NCBI GenBank assembly: GCA_038251405.1
Contig: JBBSBH010000014.1
Location: 1-64,000, forward strand
Direction: 5' to 3'
From: JADJLQ01 sp038251405
Lineage (GTDB): Bacteria > Bacteroidota > Bacteroidia > Chitinophagales > Saprospiraceae
DNA: 64,000 bases
Made by a program: the position numbers and the translations under genes
In this document: positions 18,139 through 28,104 of the stretch, piece by piece
How positions within the stretch are numbered: the stretch's first letter is position 1
Layout: each line of letters opens with the position of its first letter
Notes under the pieces: model-generated
What the model was told of the DNA's origin: nothing
The model's input: only the letters and a program-made list of their open reading frames with translations
The model's database searches: none

Positions 18139-18164
18139 GTCCCGATAGCTATCGGGATTCTTTT
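18139..18164 (+). terminator. Palindrome followed by T-rich run
   Basis: The perfect palindrome TCCCGATAGCTATCGGGA precedes TTCTTTT. It could terminate rightward transcripts, but the same 16-bp core occurs at 17525 without a T-run, so it may rather be a repeat element. Confidence 0.35.
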
Positions 18165-18435
18165 CCCCTCAGGTTTCTTGCTATAAAAGATATACGACTT
18201 AAATTATTTAAGAATATTAGAAATATAATTTTGGTTTATACTCTTATTTATTTTAACTTACCTTAAATAATGGAATAAATCATGACTCAAAATCTGGTAG
18301 TAGACCCAAAAGTTTTTTTATTCTCTTGTTTTTAAAATCGAATAGTTTTTCTGAGTTAAATATGAACTAATTTTATAAGAATACCCTAAAAGTATAGGAA
18401 GCTAAATAATTATTTAACCAGCCAAAAAAAGAAAT

Positions 18436-21400
18436 ATGAAAAAAAATCTTAATCTTATCGGGATTGGTCTGTTTAAACAAATTTCCGAAGGTTTAAACAG
18501 ATTGAAGTTATTGACAGTTATTTTGCTGATTGGGTGTCTGATGACGACAGCAATCATGCAGGCTCAGCAAATTAACCTGCTCACGGTTTCAGGACGAGTG
18601 ACCGACGCCACCGGAACTTCTTTGCCAGGAGTGGCTGTGGTGGTTAAAGAAACTACCAATGGAACCATTACAGACGAATCAGGCGATTACAGGCTGGCCA
18701 ATGTGCCAGTCAATTCATTTTTACAGTTTTCGTACTTAGGGATGCAGAAGCAGGAAGTTGCAGTCGGAACTCAATCGACAATCAACATAACGCTTGAAGA
18801 AGAAAGCATTGGACTCGGAGAGGTGGTAGTCGTTGGTTACGGCACTGTTCAGAAAAAAGATCTGACCGGTTCTGTAAGCCAGCTTAAGGCCGCTGAATTA
18901 AAAAACAGACCTGTAGCAAGGCTAGACGAAGCTTTAGCCGGAAAATTAGCAGGGGTACAAGTGCTCACCACCAATGGGAAACCAGGTAGTTCTACAACAA
19001 TTAGGATTAGAGGAGTTGGCAGTATATCAGCCGGATCAAGTCCTCTTTATGTTGTCGATGGATTTCCGGTAGATGATATACAGATGCTCAATTCCAATGA
19101 TATTGAGACTATCGATATCCTGAAGGATGCATCGGCTACTGCCATTTATGGCTCCCGGGGCGCTAATGGCGTTATTATCATTAATACTAAAAGAGGGAAG
19201 GCAGGAACCAGCGTGGTGAGTGTGGATACTTATTATGGGAGCCAAAAAATACTGAAGTCGATGGATTTTTTAACCGTTCAGGAACAGGCCCAGTATTATT
19301 TGGAAGGTGTAAGAAACCAGAACCTGGACGCCGGCAAGAGTGTCGATGGTGATCCGGCAAAATGGTCTTCCGCAGTTCCGGTCACTATTTTGGATGTATT
19401 GTCGGGTAAAAATACGACCAATACCGATGCATTTGATGCCATTTTCCGCACCGCACCTATGAAGAGTATCAATTTATCAGCCAAAGGAGGCAACGAAACA
19501 CTTAAATATGCTGTAAGTGGTGAATACACGAGCCAGGATGGCATCGTCATAGCCAGTGATTTCAACCGATACTCTCTGCGCGCCAACCTTGATGCTCAGG
19601 CTTCCAAAAGACTATCCTTCAAAATCAATCTGAATACGGCTTATACCACCAATAATGATATTATAGACCAGGGCAACAACGGTGGTGGTGAGGGAATCAT
19701 TGGCTCTGCGACAACCTGGGAGGCCTGGTATCCCCTATACAATCCGGATGGGACTTATTTTAGTGCGTATGGTCAGGACGCCACCAATAATGTGTGGAAC
19801 CCGGTAGCGACTGCTAATGAAATTACCCGGAAATCTGAACAGATAAGAATATTAGGTAATATAAATACGGCATACACCATAACGGATGCTCTAAAGCTTA
19901 ATATCATGGTAGGTGCCAATAACGCTAATCCTCATTATTATTATTTCATACCGAAAAATCCAGTGTTTAATAATGTTCCTGCAGAAGGGTCCGATCAACG
20001 ATCAAGTAGTCTAAACTGGATCACAGAATCTACTTTAAATTACAACAAAAGTTTTGGCCATCACAATGTAGCAGGCTTAATTGGGTATACGACGCAAAAA
20101 CAAACGGATGGCTCCAATTTAGTCAGCAGCCGGTCCTACCCCAACAATTTAGTGTATACCTTAAACGCCGTCAGCAACATTCTGTACCAGGGCAATTCTC
20201 AAGAGGGTGAGTGGGCGTTGATTTCCTACCTGGGAAGATTTAATTATAATTTTAATAATAAATACTATTTGACAGCCTCTATCCGGACCGATGGATCTTC
20301 CCGATTTGGCAAGGATAAAAAATACGGTTATTTTCCTTCTGCTGCTGCAGCCTGGAGAATTTCAGATGAAAAATTCCTCAAAGATTTGTCGGCCATTACC
20401 GATATGAAGATCAGAGCTAGTTATGGGGAATCAGGAAATAATAATATTGGAAACTATGCCCATATAGCTACCATAGGATACGAGTCGTATACACTTGGAG
20501 GGGTAGCCACAGGAGGCTTTGCTCCAACCCAATTTGCCAATTCCTTATTGACCTGGGAAAAACAACGTTCATTTGATGTGGGTTTGGATTTAAGTATGCT
20601 TAAAAGCAGGATCAATCTAACAGCTGATTATTTTAGAACAACCAATCACGAACTTTTATTGGATGTGTTTGTTCCCCTTATCACTGGATTTAACACCTCA
20701 CTTCGAAATATTGGTGAAGTGGAGAATAAAGGCTGGGAGTTCACCTTGAATACCAGGAACATGACCGGCAAATTGGAATGGAGTACAGATTTTAATATAT
20801 CCGGCTTTAAGAATAAGGTTTTAAAACTGGGTCCTGATGGAGCTCCCATTATTGGTGCAAGAAATATTACTATGATCGGCCAACCGATGGGTATGTTTTA
20901 TGGCTATATTGCAGACGGAGTATACAAAAACAAGCAGGAGTTGGAGGCAGGTCCAAAATGGGCTGCAGGCACTGCGGATGCCGCACGCGTAGGGGATATT
21001 CGATTTAAAGATATAAGTGGCCCCAATGGAGTACCGGATGGCATCGTTAATACCGCGGACCGAACGATCATCGGTAGTCCCTATCCTGATTTTTATTATG
21101 GAATGACCAACAACCTGGCCTATAAAAATTTCGCATTAAGTGTTTCATTGCAAGGGTCGAAGGGTAATGAGATTTTGAATCAAAGTGACAATCAATTGTA
21201 CACCAGGGCCCGATACAAACAATTATCGATCGTAAAAGACTATTGGAAGTCAGAGTCTGAGCCAGGCGATGGGGTATCTCCAAGACCCAATAATGCTCCA
21301 ACCGGAGGCTTACGACAAGTTTCTAGTAGATATTTAAGTAATGCATCTTATTTTAAAATCAATAATATTAATCTGTCTTATTCATTTTCTAATCAGATTT

Positions 21401-21585
21401 CGCGTAAGCTCGCTATGAGTTCGCTGCGGGTCTATGTGACCGCTTCCAATCCGTTGATGGTCACTGACTTTTTATACTTTAATCCGGAGGTAAGCACCAG
21501 TGACAATTCGTTATCACCCGGTTTATTAAACTATAACTATCCGCTCGCAAAAAGTTACTTCTTTGGAATAAATGCTTCATTCTAA
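18436..21585 (+). CDS. SusC/RagA-type TonB-linked outer membrane protein
   Basis: TonB-dependent outer-membrane transporter of 1049 aa for oligomeric nutrients. After a signal region (hydrophobic 26-44, ending MQAQQ) comes a carboxypeptidase-regulatory-like domain (about 50-130, SGRVTDATGTSLPGVAVVVK), the plug domain (about 135-250; GYGTVQKKDLTGSV, RIRGVGSISAGSSPLYVVDG, DILKDASATAIYGSRGANG) and a beta-barrel ending in aromatic Phe (INASF). It heads the catabolic locus and overlaps no gene; the SusD partner follows 22 bp later. Substrate unknown, but the downstream genes suggest a glycan or uronate-containing compound. Confidence 0.95.
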   Translation: MKKNLNLIGIGLFKQISEGLNRLKLLTVILLIGCLMTTAIMQAQQINLLTVSGRVTDATGTSLPGVAVVVKETTNGTITDESGDYRLANVPVNSFLQFSYLGMQKQEVAVGTQSTINITLEEESIGLGEVVVVGYGTVQKKDLTGSVSQLKAAELKNRPVARLDEALAGKLAGVQVLTTNGKPGSSTTIRIRGVGSISAGSSPLYVVDGFPVDDIQMLNSNDIETIDILKDASATAIYGSRGANGVIIINTKRGKAGTSVVSVDTYYGSQKILKSMDFLTVQEQAQYYLEGVRNQNLDAGKSVDGDPAKWSSAVPVTILDVLSGKNTTNTDAFDAIFRTAPMKSINLSAKGGNETLKYAVSGEYTSQDGIVIASDFNRYSLRANLDAQASKRLSFKINLNTAYTTNNDIIDQGNNGGGEGIIGSATTWEAWYPLYNPDGTYFSAYGQDATNNVWNPVATANEITRKSEQIRILGNINTAYTITDALKLNIMVGANNANPHYYYFIPKNPVFNNVPAEGSDQRSSSLNWITESTLNYNKSFGHHNVAGLIGYTTQKQTDGSNLVSSRSYPNNLVYTLNAVSNILYQGNSQEGEWALISYLGRFNYNFNNKYYLTASIRTDGSSRFGKDKKYGYFPSAAAAWRISDEKFLKDLSAITDMKIRASYGESGNNNIGNYAHIATIGYESYTLGGVATGGFAPTQFANSLLTWEKQRSFDVGLDLSMLKSRINLTADYFRTTNHELLLDVFVPLITGFNTSLRNIGEVENKGWEFTLNTRNMTGKLEWSTDFNISGFKNKVLKLGPDGAPIIGARNITMIGQPMGMFYGYIADGVYKNKQELEAGPKWAAGTADAARVGDIRFKDISGPNGVPDGIVNTADRTIIGSPYPDFYYGMTNNLAYKNFALSVSLQGSKGNEILNQSDNQLYTRARYKQLSIVKDYWKSESEPGDGVSPRPNNAPTGGLRQVSSRYLSNASYFKINNINLSYSFSNQISRKLAMSSLRVYVTASNPLMVTDFLYFNPEVSTSDNSLSPGLLNYNYPLAKSYFFGINASF

Positions 21586-21607
21586 AATCTTTATTAAAGA
21601 AAAAATC

Positions 21608-23053
21608 ATGAAAAAAATATTTAAAATCGCAATGGCAACCATTCTAATGATGTCATGCAGCAAAGATTTTATCGATTTAGTGCCCATATCTTCCGTCAGC
21701 GTTGATATTTTATACAAAACAGATAAAGATTTCTCAGATGCTTTAACGGCAGTCTATAATGCAATTCAAACACAGTATACCAATCATTATATGTTTGGTG
21801 ATATAAGGGCTGACGATTCCTGGCAGGAGATCTCTAAATCGAACAGCCAGTCCTATGCGGATGCATTTACGACCAACAGTTCGGATGCATTAATGAATTC
21901 TACCTGGCAGAATTATTACAGAGCCATATTTCGAATTAATACCGTTTTAGAAAAAATTAAACCCTTGACTGCAACGGATATTCCTAAAAAGGACCGATAT
22001 GTGGCGGAAGCCAGATTTCTACGTGCCCTTTCTTATTTCGACTTAGTCAGAATCTTTGGAGATGTGCCGATGGTGACTGTTCCCATTTCTATTGATGAGA
22101 GTTATACCACCCACCGGGAGCCGGTGGCTAATATTTACAATACCGTTATCATTCCTGATTTACTGGCTGCTGAAACAGCATTGCCCGCAAAATATACCGG
22201 ATCTGATGTAGGCAGGCCAACATCTGGAGCTGCTAAATCGATTTTGGGCAAGGTCTACCTGACGACTAAAGACTTTCAGAAAGCCGAGTCCAAGCTTCAA
22301 GAGGTTGTTTCCTCTAATGCCTATGCCCTATTGCCAAAATATATAGACCTGTTTGATTATTCTAAGAATGAACACCATTCAGAATATATATTTGACATCG
22401 AATTCGAAGAAGGTATAGGTGAAGGAAGCCCATGGGCCAACCGGTTTGCCCCTAACAATACCACGTTTACTTCATTTTTTAAAATTGGAGGTAACGGAGA
22501 TGAGCAAAACTCTCCCACTCAGATCCTTATAGATTTATTTGCAGACAATGATCTAAGAAAGGATGTTACCGTCGGGGTTCGGGGCGGATTCATAGGGGCT
22601 AATGGCGCTTTCATCAAATTGACCGCTAATACAAATCAGACTTACACCAAGAAGTATATCGTAGCCACGACTGCCGCCAACGATAGCAGGGCTAACTGGA
22701 AGGTAATTCGATATGCAGATGTACTCCTTATGTTGGCAGAAGCTATGAATGAAAACAATAAAACTGCCCAGGCTATACCGTTCCTGAACCAGGTTCGAAC
22801 CAGGGCAGGACTAACCGGATATGCTGCAGGCATGACGCAGGCAGCTTTGCGCGATGCCATCGTGCTGGAGCGAAGATTAGAACTCTCTTTTGAGGGACAC
22901 CGATGGTTTGATTTGATCCGAACCGGGCAAGCCTTTAATGTAATGAAGAATTTTGGTATGACTCAATATATGACCGTTTGGCCGTTGCCTTTAAGCCAGG
23001 TTCAATTAATAAATGATCCTACCATATTTCCTCAAAACCCGGGGTACGATTAA
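21608..23053 (+). CDS. SusD/RagB-type nutrient-binding lipoprotein
   Basis: Surface lipoprotein that caps the SusC barrel and binds substrate. The ATG at 21608 is preferred to one 36 bases earlier because it begins the signal MKKIFKIAMATILMMSCSKDF with a lipobox Cys near residue 17. Typical SusD parts are NYYRAIFRINTVLEKI, AEARFLRALSYFDLVRIFGDVP (split: ARFLRALSYFDLVRIFGD), RYADVLLMLAEAMNE and the C-terminal LERRLELSFEGHRWFDLIR. About 481 aa, normal for the family. Paired with the SusC upstream. Confidence 0.94.
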   Translation: MKKIFKIAMATILMMSCSKDFIDLVPISSVSVDILYKTDKDFSDALTAVYNAIQTQYTNHYMFGDIRADDSWQEISKSNSQSYADAFTTNSSDALMNSTWQNYYRAIFRINTVLEKIKPLTATDIPKKDRYVAEARFLRALSYFDLVRIFGDVPMVTVPISIDESYTTHREPVANIYNTVIIPDLLAAETALPAKYTGSDVGRPTSGAAKSILGKVYLTTKDFQKAESKLQEVVSSNAYALLPKYIDLFDYSKNEHHSEYIFDIEFEEGIGEGSPWANRFAPNNTTFTSFFKIGGNGDEQNSPTQILIDLFADNDLRKDVTVGVRGGFIGANGAFIKLTANTNQTYTKKYIVATTAANDSRANWKVIRYADVLLMLAEAMNENNKTAQAIPFLNQVRTRAGLTGYAAGMTQAALRDAIVLERRLELSFEGHRWFDLIRTGQAFNVMKNFGMTQYMTVWPLPLSQVQLINDPTIFPQNPGYD

Positions 23054-23355
23054 TCGTGCTGTTTTATGTTATGGCAGGATGGCATCGGATCCGTTTTGAA
23101 GAAAACTGATCTAAGACTACTTGCATGGTTTAAGTATTTGAAAAATAGGTAGCTGTTTTTATTTACAGAAAAATATTAATTTAAACTTGCCTCCTTCTTG
23201 ATAGAAAGCTTGTCGAGTCGGTGGGCGAAGGAAACTGTTCACCCGGTTACTCATTGTTTGATCTTTTGGATTAGACATGAACTACTTATCCCGATCATAA
23301 ACAGAAAATAAAAATATTATTCATTCTTTTTCTATATTATCCTAAAACAATAATT
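23054..23355. other. Intergenic gap in the catabolic locus
   Basis: 302 bp between SusD and the first GHL6-like gene. Only a weak GGGCGAA/TTCACCC hairpin near 23222-23244 is seen. An internal promoter may exist here but no clear box is visible. Confidence 0.4.
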
Positions 23356-25704
23356 ATGAGCAAATCAAAAACAAATCCAGAGGATAAACCCAATCTTGAT
23401 GCTATGACGGGGGATGACCGCAGGACTTTTATCAAAAAAGTTACTGCTGCAACAGTCGCCATGGCAGGCAGTAATTTCCTGTCATTTGCCACAGAGAGTC
23501 CTGTCAGTCAGCTGTCTCTTCAAACCGAGGTTCCATGGTTTAAGCGGGTAAAACGTTGGGGGCAAATAAACATTACCATGGATACTGCTGCCAACTTTGA
23601 CATAGCCTGGTGGCGCAAATATTGGAAAAGCACCGAAACCCAGGGTATCGTATTAAACGCAGGCGGCATCTATGCTTACTACCCCACGCAAGTGCCCTAT
23701 CATTTTCGGGCTCCCTTGCTCGGCGATCACGATCTGTTCGGTGATCTGTGCCGCGCTGCTCATGAGGATGGGTTGGTGGTATTCGCTCGCATGGATTCCG
23801 GTAGTGTACCAACCGAGGAATTTTACAATGCCCATCCCGATTGGTTTTCCGTCAATCAGGAAGGCAAGCCATTCATCACAGATGGACGATACAGAACGTG
23901 TGTCAATGGCCCATACTATAATGAGCATATACCAGCCATCCTGACCGAGATTGCCACCTTGTACAAACCCGAAGGATTTACAGACAATAGCTGGGCCGGC
24001 CTGGGGATCAATACACCTTGTTATTGCGAGAATTGCAAAAAGAGTTTCAGGGATCAAACCGGAGAGAATATTCCCAAAAAGAACTGGGATGACCGGGTTT
24101 TCCGGCAATGGATGGCCTGGAATTATAAACGTAGGCTGGAAATCTGGGATTTGAATACCAGGACCTCCAAAGCGGCAGGGGGGCCAAATTGCATCTGGTC
24201 AGGCATGACTAGTGGCAGTGTCATTAGTTCCGGGGATTTTCGGGACTTAAAAGAATTATGTAGTACTGCTGACATTATCATGCTGGATCACCAATCCCGC
24301 AATGCAACAGGAAGTTTTCAGCAAAATTCAGAAGCTGGCAAGTATATCCATGGTTTGCTGGGATGGGATAAGGTAGCTGCTGAAAGTATGGCTATCTATG
24401 GTCCAAGATTAGCCAGCAAGCCGGCCCCAGAGGCTCAGATGTGGATGTTTGAAGGTATGGCCGGGGGCATTGCTCCCTGGTGGCATACAATCAGTGGATA
24501 CCACGAGGATCGTCGCCGGTATGATATGGTAGCACCAGTATATCTATGGAATAAAACTAATGAAAAATATCTGTACGACCGGACGCCTGTAGCCACGGTT
24601 GGTGTAGTGTGGTCCCAGGGTAATTCGAATTGGTTCGGTCGCGATGATACCAATAATCAGGTAGAGCTCCCATGGCGGGGCATTATGAACACGTTGGTTC
24701 GCGCACGAATACCTTTTATTCCAGTGAATGCAGATCATATAGACCGCGATGCAAGTCAGCTAGCGTCATTAATACTTCCCAATTTTGGTGCTATGACAGA
24801 CGAACAAGTAGCCAGTGTAAAACGCTTTGTAGCCGCTGGTGGAGGCTTGTTGGCCACCGGAGAGAGTAGTCTTTATGACCATTTTGGTGATCCTCGTCCT
24901 GACTACGCATTGGCTGATCTTTTTGGAGCCCATCTGATCAATCCCGTCAAACCTAGGACAGCCGCTGCTCAAAATGCTCCTACAGCTTTTGGAAGGGGCC
25001 CAGGCAGGTCTTTGCACACCTACTTGCGGCTGACACCTGAATTAGGCAGAAACGTGGATGGCCCTCACAATGGTACAGAGCCATTGGTGACGGGTGCACG
25101 CCATCCGGTGTTTAAAGGCTTTGACAAAACTGACCTCATTCCCTTTGGCGGTACCCTGGAGTCTGTCAGAACAGACCCCGGGGCCCAGGTAATGATGACA
25201 TTTATTCCGGTGTCGCCGATATTGCCGCCGGAAGATGCCTGGATGCGGGTTCCAAGGACAAATATTCAGGGTTTGATCTTAAATACTTCATCAGGCGGTG
25301 GGCGCGTGGCTTTCATGCCTGCAGATCTTGACAGGCAGTTTGCGCGTGATAATTATCCTGACCATGGGGATGTGCTGGCAAATATCGTACGATGGATTTC
25401 AAAAGACAATATTCCACTGGTTGTAGAGGGTGCTGGTCTGGTAGACTGTAATTTGTATCATCAACCGGGTCGCATGATCTTACATGTGGGCAATTTGGTC
25501 AGCGCAGGCACCTGGCGCGCGCCTATAGACGAATTTATACCCATCGGACCTATTACGGTTAAGATCAAACTCACAAAAGATGTGAAAGGCAGGAACTTGA
25601 ACATGTTGGTTTCAGGGTTGAAAACATATGCTACAGTCTCCAATGGCTGGAGTCAATTTAAAATCAATAAAATATTAAGTCATGAGGTTGTAGTGATTTC
25701 CTAA
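23356..25704 (+). CDS. Tat-exported GHL6-like glycoside hydrolase, copy 1
   Basis: A 782-aa protein of the hypothetical glycosyl hydrolase 6 group, related to GH42-like TIM barrels. It opens with a twin-arginine signal (DRRTFIKK at 21-28, then a mild hydrophobic stretch). The barrel (about 60-420) has ARMDSGS, the HPDWFSVN motif, FTDNSWAG and a CYCENCKKSF metal-like Cys cluster near 222. A glutamine-amidotransferase-like trimerisation domain (about 430-660) carries ATVGVVWSQGNSNWFGRDD and a strongly conserved C-terminal beta domain follows. Catalytic acids are not assignable with confidence. Tat export suggests folding with a cofactor in the cytoplasm. It is a close paralogue of the next gene. 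Confidence 0.8.
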   Translation: MSKSKTNPEDKPNLDAMTGDDRRTFIKKVTAATVAMAGSNFLSFATESPVSQLSLQTEVPWFKRVKRWGQINITMDTAANFDIAWWRKYWKSTETQGIVLNAGGIYAYYPTQVPYHFRAPLLGDHDLFGDLCRAAHEDGLVVFARMDSGSVPTEEFYNAHPDWFSVNQEGKPFITDGRYRTCVNGPYYNEHIPAILTEIATLYKPEGFTDNSWAGLGINTPCYCENCKKSFRDQTGENIPKKNWDDRVFRQWMAWNYKRRLEIWDLNTRTSKAAGGPNCIWSGMTSGSVISSGDFRDLKELCSTADIIMLDHQSRNATGSFQQNSEAGKYIHGLLGWDKVAAESMAIYGPRLASKPAPEAQMWMFEGMAGGIAPWWHTISGYHEDRRRYDMVAPVYLWNKTNEKYLYDRTPVATVGVVWSQGNSNWFGRDDTNNQVELPWRGIMNTLVRARIPFIPVNADHIDRDASQLASLILPNFGAMTDEQVASVKRFVAAGGGLLATGESSLYDHFGDPRPDYALADLFGAHLINPVKPRTAAAQNAPTAFGRGPGRSLHTYLRLTPELGRNVDGPHNGTEPLVTGARHPVFKGFDKTDLIPFGGTLESVRTDPGAQVMMTFIPVSPILPPEDAWMRVPRTNIQGLILNTSSGGGRVAFMPADLDRQFARDNYPDHGDVLANIVRWISKDNIPLVVEGAGLVDCNLYHQPGRMILHVGNLVSAGTWRAPIDEFIPIGPITVKIKLTKDVKGRNLNMLVSGLKTYATVSNGWSQFKINKILSHEVVVIS

Positions 25705-25733
25705 ACCTTAGCTCATCAGAAAAAAAACAAATA

Positions 25734-28049
25734 ATGGATAATACGAATGAAAAGAGGAATAATAGTCGCCGATCTTTCCTCAAGGTGACTTCTGTAGGGA
25801 CTGCCGTGCTGGCCGGCACTAATGCTTTCACCCTTGCTGCAAAGGACTTTTTCGGACATGAAGTGGCAGAAGCGGCTCTACCCTGGTATCGTACGATCTC
25901 GCGCTGGGGTCAAATCAATATCACCGAAATAGATCCGGGCCAATATGATATACCCTGGTGGCGAAGTTTTTGGAAACAAACAGAAACGCAGGGAGTGGTC
26001 GTCAATGCCGGGGGGATCGTAGCCTATTACCCAACCAAAATCCCGCTGCATCGTCCAGCAAAATATTTAGGAGGACGGGATTTATTTGGAGAATTATGCC
26101 GGGCTGCCCATGAAGACGGACTTGCGGTATTTGCCCGTATGGACTCGAACCGAGCTCATGAAGATTTTTATAAAGCGCACCCTGATTGGTTCGCCATCGA
26201 TGTAAATGGAAATCCCTATAAAGCCGGTGAACTGTATATTAGTTGCATCAATGGGCCTTATTATCAAGAGCATATTCCAGCGATATTAACGGAGATCTGG
26301 CAGTTGTATAAACCAGAGGGTTTTACGGATAATAGTTGGAGTGGATTAGACCGGAATTCCATTTGTTACTGTGAAAATTGTAAAAGAAGTTTTCGTGACA
26401 AAACCGGACAAAATATTCCATTAAAGAAAAATTGGGATGACAAGGTGTATAAACAATGGATCAGGTGGAATTATGATCGGCGGCTCGAAATTTGGGACCT
26501 CAACAACCGGACGACCAAAGCAGTTGGCGGACAGGATTGCACCTGGTCAGGTATGAATGGGGGCTCGATCTTAAGTCAAAGCAAAAGTTTTAGGAGCTTT
26601 AAAGAAATAGCAGAGCGGGCTGATATCATTATGCTGGATGATCAGTCAAGATCTAATGAAGGGGGTTTTCAACATAACGCTGAAATGGGCCAGTATATTC
26701 ATGGCTTATTAGGATGGGATAAACTCATTCCAGAAAGTATGTCTATGTACTACCATAGTCGCAATTATTTCCGACTGGCCAGTAAACCAGTGCAGGAAGC
26801 ACGGATGTGGATGATCAATGGTATTGCCGGAGGGATTTCTCCCTGGTGGCATATGATTGCTGCGTATCATGAAGATAGGAGAATGTACCATACAGCTCAA
26901 CCTGTAATGCAGTGGTACAAGAATAACAGTGAATATTTGTTGGACCGTAAACCTGTGGCTACCATCGGTGTGGTTTGGTCGCAAGAAAACACCGACTTTT
27001 ATGGAAGAGATGATGCCCAGGACTTAGTCGAACTGCCGTGGCGTGGAATGACTGAAGCATTGCTCAGGGCAAGGATTCCTTATATTCCTGTACATGCAGA
27101 GCATATTGACCGGGATGGAGAGCAGTTATCCTTATTGGTATTACCCAATTTGGCGATTATGACGAATGATCAAATGGCGGCAGTCAGGCGGTTCGTGGCA
27201 CGCGGTGGTAGTCTCATCGCAACAGGAGATACCAGCCTATTTGACGAAGAAGGGGATCCCCGTGCTGATTATGGCTTGTCCGATCTTTTTGGAGCTCATC
27301 TGGTCACCTCACCTTTAAAACGGGTGAAACCTGAAGCAAAATTGGCCAATAGTGCCTATCATACTTATTTGCGGTTGGCTCCGGAACTACGAGCTCAGAT
27401 GGTAGGGCCCCATATTGCGAATGAACCTGCCGTCGTAGGAAAACGACATGCCATCCTGAAAGGTTTTGAGGAAACGGATATTTTACCATTTGGAGGATTA
27501 CTCGAACCCCTTCGATTAGACAGTGGGGTAGAAATACCGATCACTTATATTCCACAGTTCCCAACCTACCCGCCTGAAACGGCCTATATGCGAGAACCCA
27601 AAACAGATATTCCGGGTGTGGTCATCAATTCAAATATTAAAGGAGGAAGAGTGGTTTTTATTCCAGCAGATATTGACAGACAATATGGCCGGTGGAATCC
27701 TACGGATCATGGAGATTTGATTGCAAATATTGTAAAATGGACTGCAAAAGAGAGTATGCCCTTTTCAGTCGAAGGGGCGGGTTTAGTAGATTTTCATTTG
27801 TATCAAAAATCCGGAAAGTTGATTTTGCATATAGTCAATCTGACCAGCGCAGCTACCTGGCGTCTTCCTTTAGATGAATTGATTGCGATTGGGCCATTAA
27901 AAATCAAAGTAAAATTGCCTACCTCTATAAAGGGAAAAAATCTTCGATCATTGGTTTCTGGCGACAAAATAACAGCAAAAGTGGTCCATGGGTTTGTCCA
28001 ATTTGAAATCAAATCCATATTGGATCACGAAGTGATTGTAATTGCTTAG
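25734..28049 (+). CDS. Tat-exported GHL6-like glycoside hydrolase, copy 2
   Basis: A 771-aa paralogue of the preceding gene with the same order of domains. Here the twin-arginine motif is canonical, SRRSFLK at 11-17. Barrel landmarks repeat: FARMDSNRAHEDFYKAHPDW in parts (ARMDSNRAHEDF, HPDWFAID), FTDNSWSGLD, CYCENCKRSF near 211, and GVVWSQENTDFYGRDDAQD in the trimerisation domain. Both genes lie 29 bp apart and clearly arose by duplication; many differences are spread over the whole length, so the duplication is old and both are under constraint (inference). They may form a heteromer or act on related linkages. Confidence 0.8.
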   Translation: MDNTNEKRNNSRRSFLKVTSVGTAVLAGTNAFTLAAKDFFGHEVAEAALPWYRTISRWGQINITEIDPGQYDIPWWRSFWKQTETQGVVVNAGGIVAYYPTKIPLHRPAKYLGGRDLFGELCRAAHEDGLAVFARMDSNRAHEDFYKAHPDWFAIDVNGNPYKAGELYISCINGPYYQEHIPAILTEIWQLYKPEGFTDNSWSGLDRNSICYCENCKRSFRDKTGQNIPLKKNWDDKVYKQWIRWNYDRRLEIWDLNNRTTKAVGGQDCTWSGMNGGSILSQSKSFRSFKEIAERADIIMLDDQSRSNEGGFQHNAEMGQYIHGLLGWDKLIPESMSMYYHSRNYFRLASKPVQEARMWMINGIAGGISPWWHMIAAYHEDRRMYHTAQPVMQWYKNNSEYLLDRKPVATIGVVWSQENTDFYGRDDAQDLVELPWRGMTEALLRARIPYIPVHAEHIDRDGEQLSLLVLPNLAIMTNDQMAAVRRFVARGGSLIATGDTSLFDEEGDPRADYGLSDLFGAHLVTSPLKRVKPEAKLANSAYHTYLRLAPELRAQMVGPHIANEPAVVGKRHAILKGFEETDILPFGGLLEPLRLDSGVEIPITYIPQFPTYPPETAYMREPKTDIPGVVINSNIKGGRVVFIPADIDRQYGRWNPTDHGDLIANIVKWTAKESMPFSVEGAGLVDFHLYQKSGKLILHIVNLTSAATWRLPLDELIAIGPLKIKVKLPTSIKGKNLRSLVSGDKITAKVVHGFVQFEIKSILDHEVIVIA

Positions 28050-28104
28050 GATGGACCATTCGATCAAACCAATTCTACTCAAAATCCGTGACAAACGAAA
28101 GATC

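Larger units (their letters stand above)
17391..18435. other. Intergenic region rich in palindromes, 1045 bp
   Basis: No intact gene. Besides the attC-like repeat it holds TCCCGAG/CTCGGGA at 17873-17891, a TGCTGAT/ATCAGCA hairpin at 18001-18021 next to a GTCTGA/TCAGAC element at 18042-18067 (inverted copy of the one near 8172), and a perfect 18-bp palindrome TCCCGATAGCTATCGGGA at 18139-18156 followed by TTCTTTT. The SusC promoter should lie in 18180-18435 but no TAnnTTTG box is evident. Confidence 0.5.

Noticed and set aside
23573..24869. Several ORFs of 60-150 aa on both strands within the GHL6-like genes
   Set aside because: Shadows of strongly coding frames; no independent motifs.
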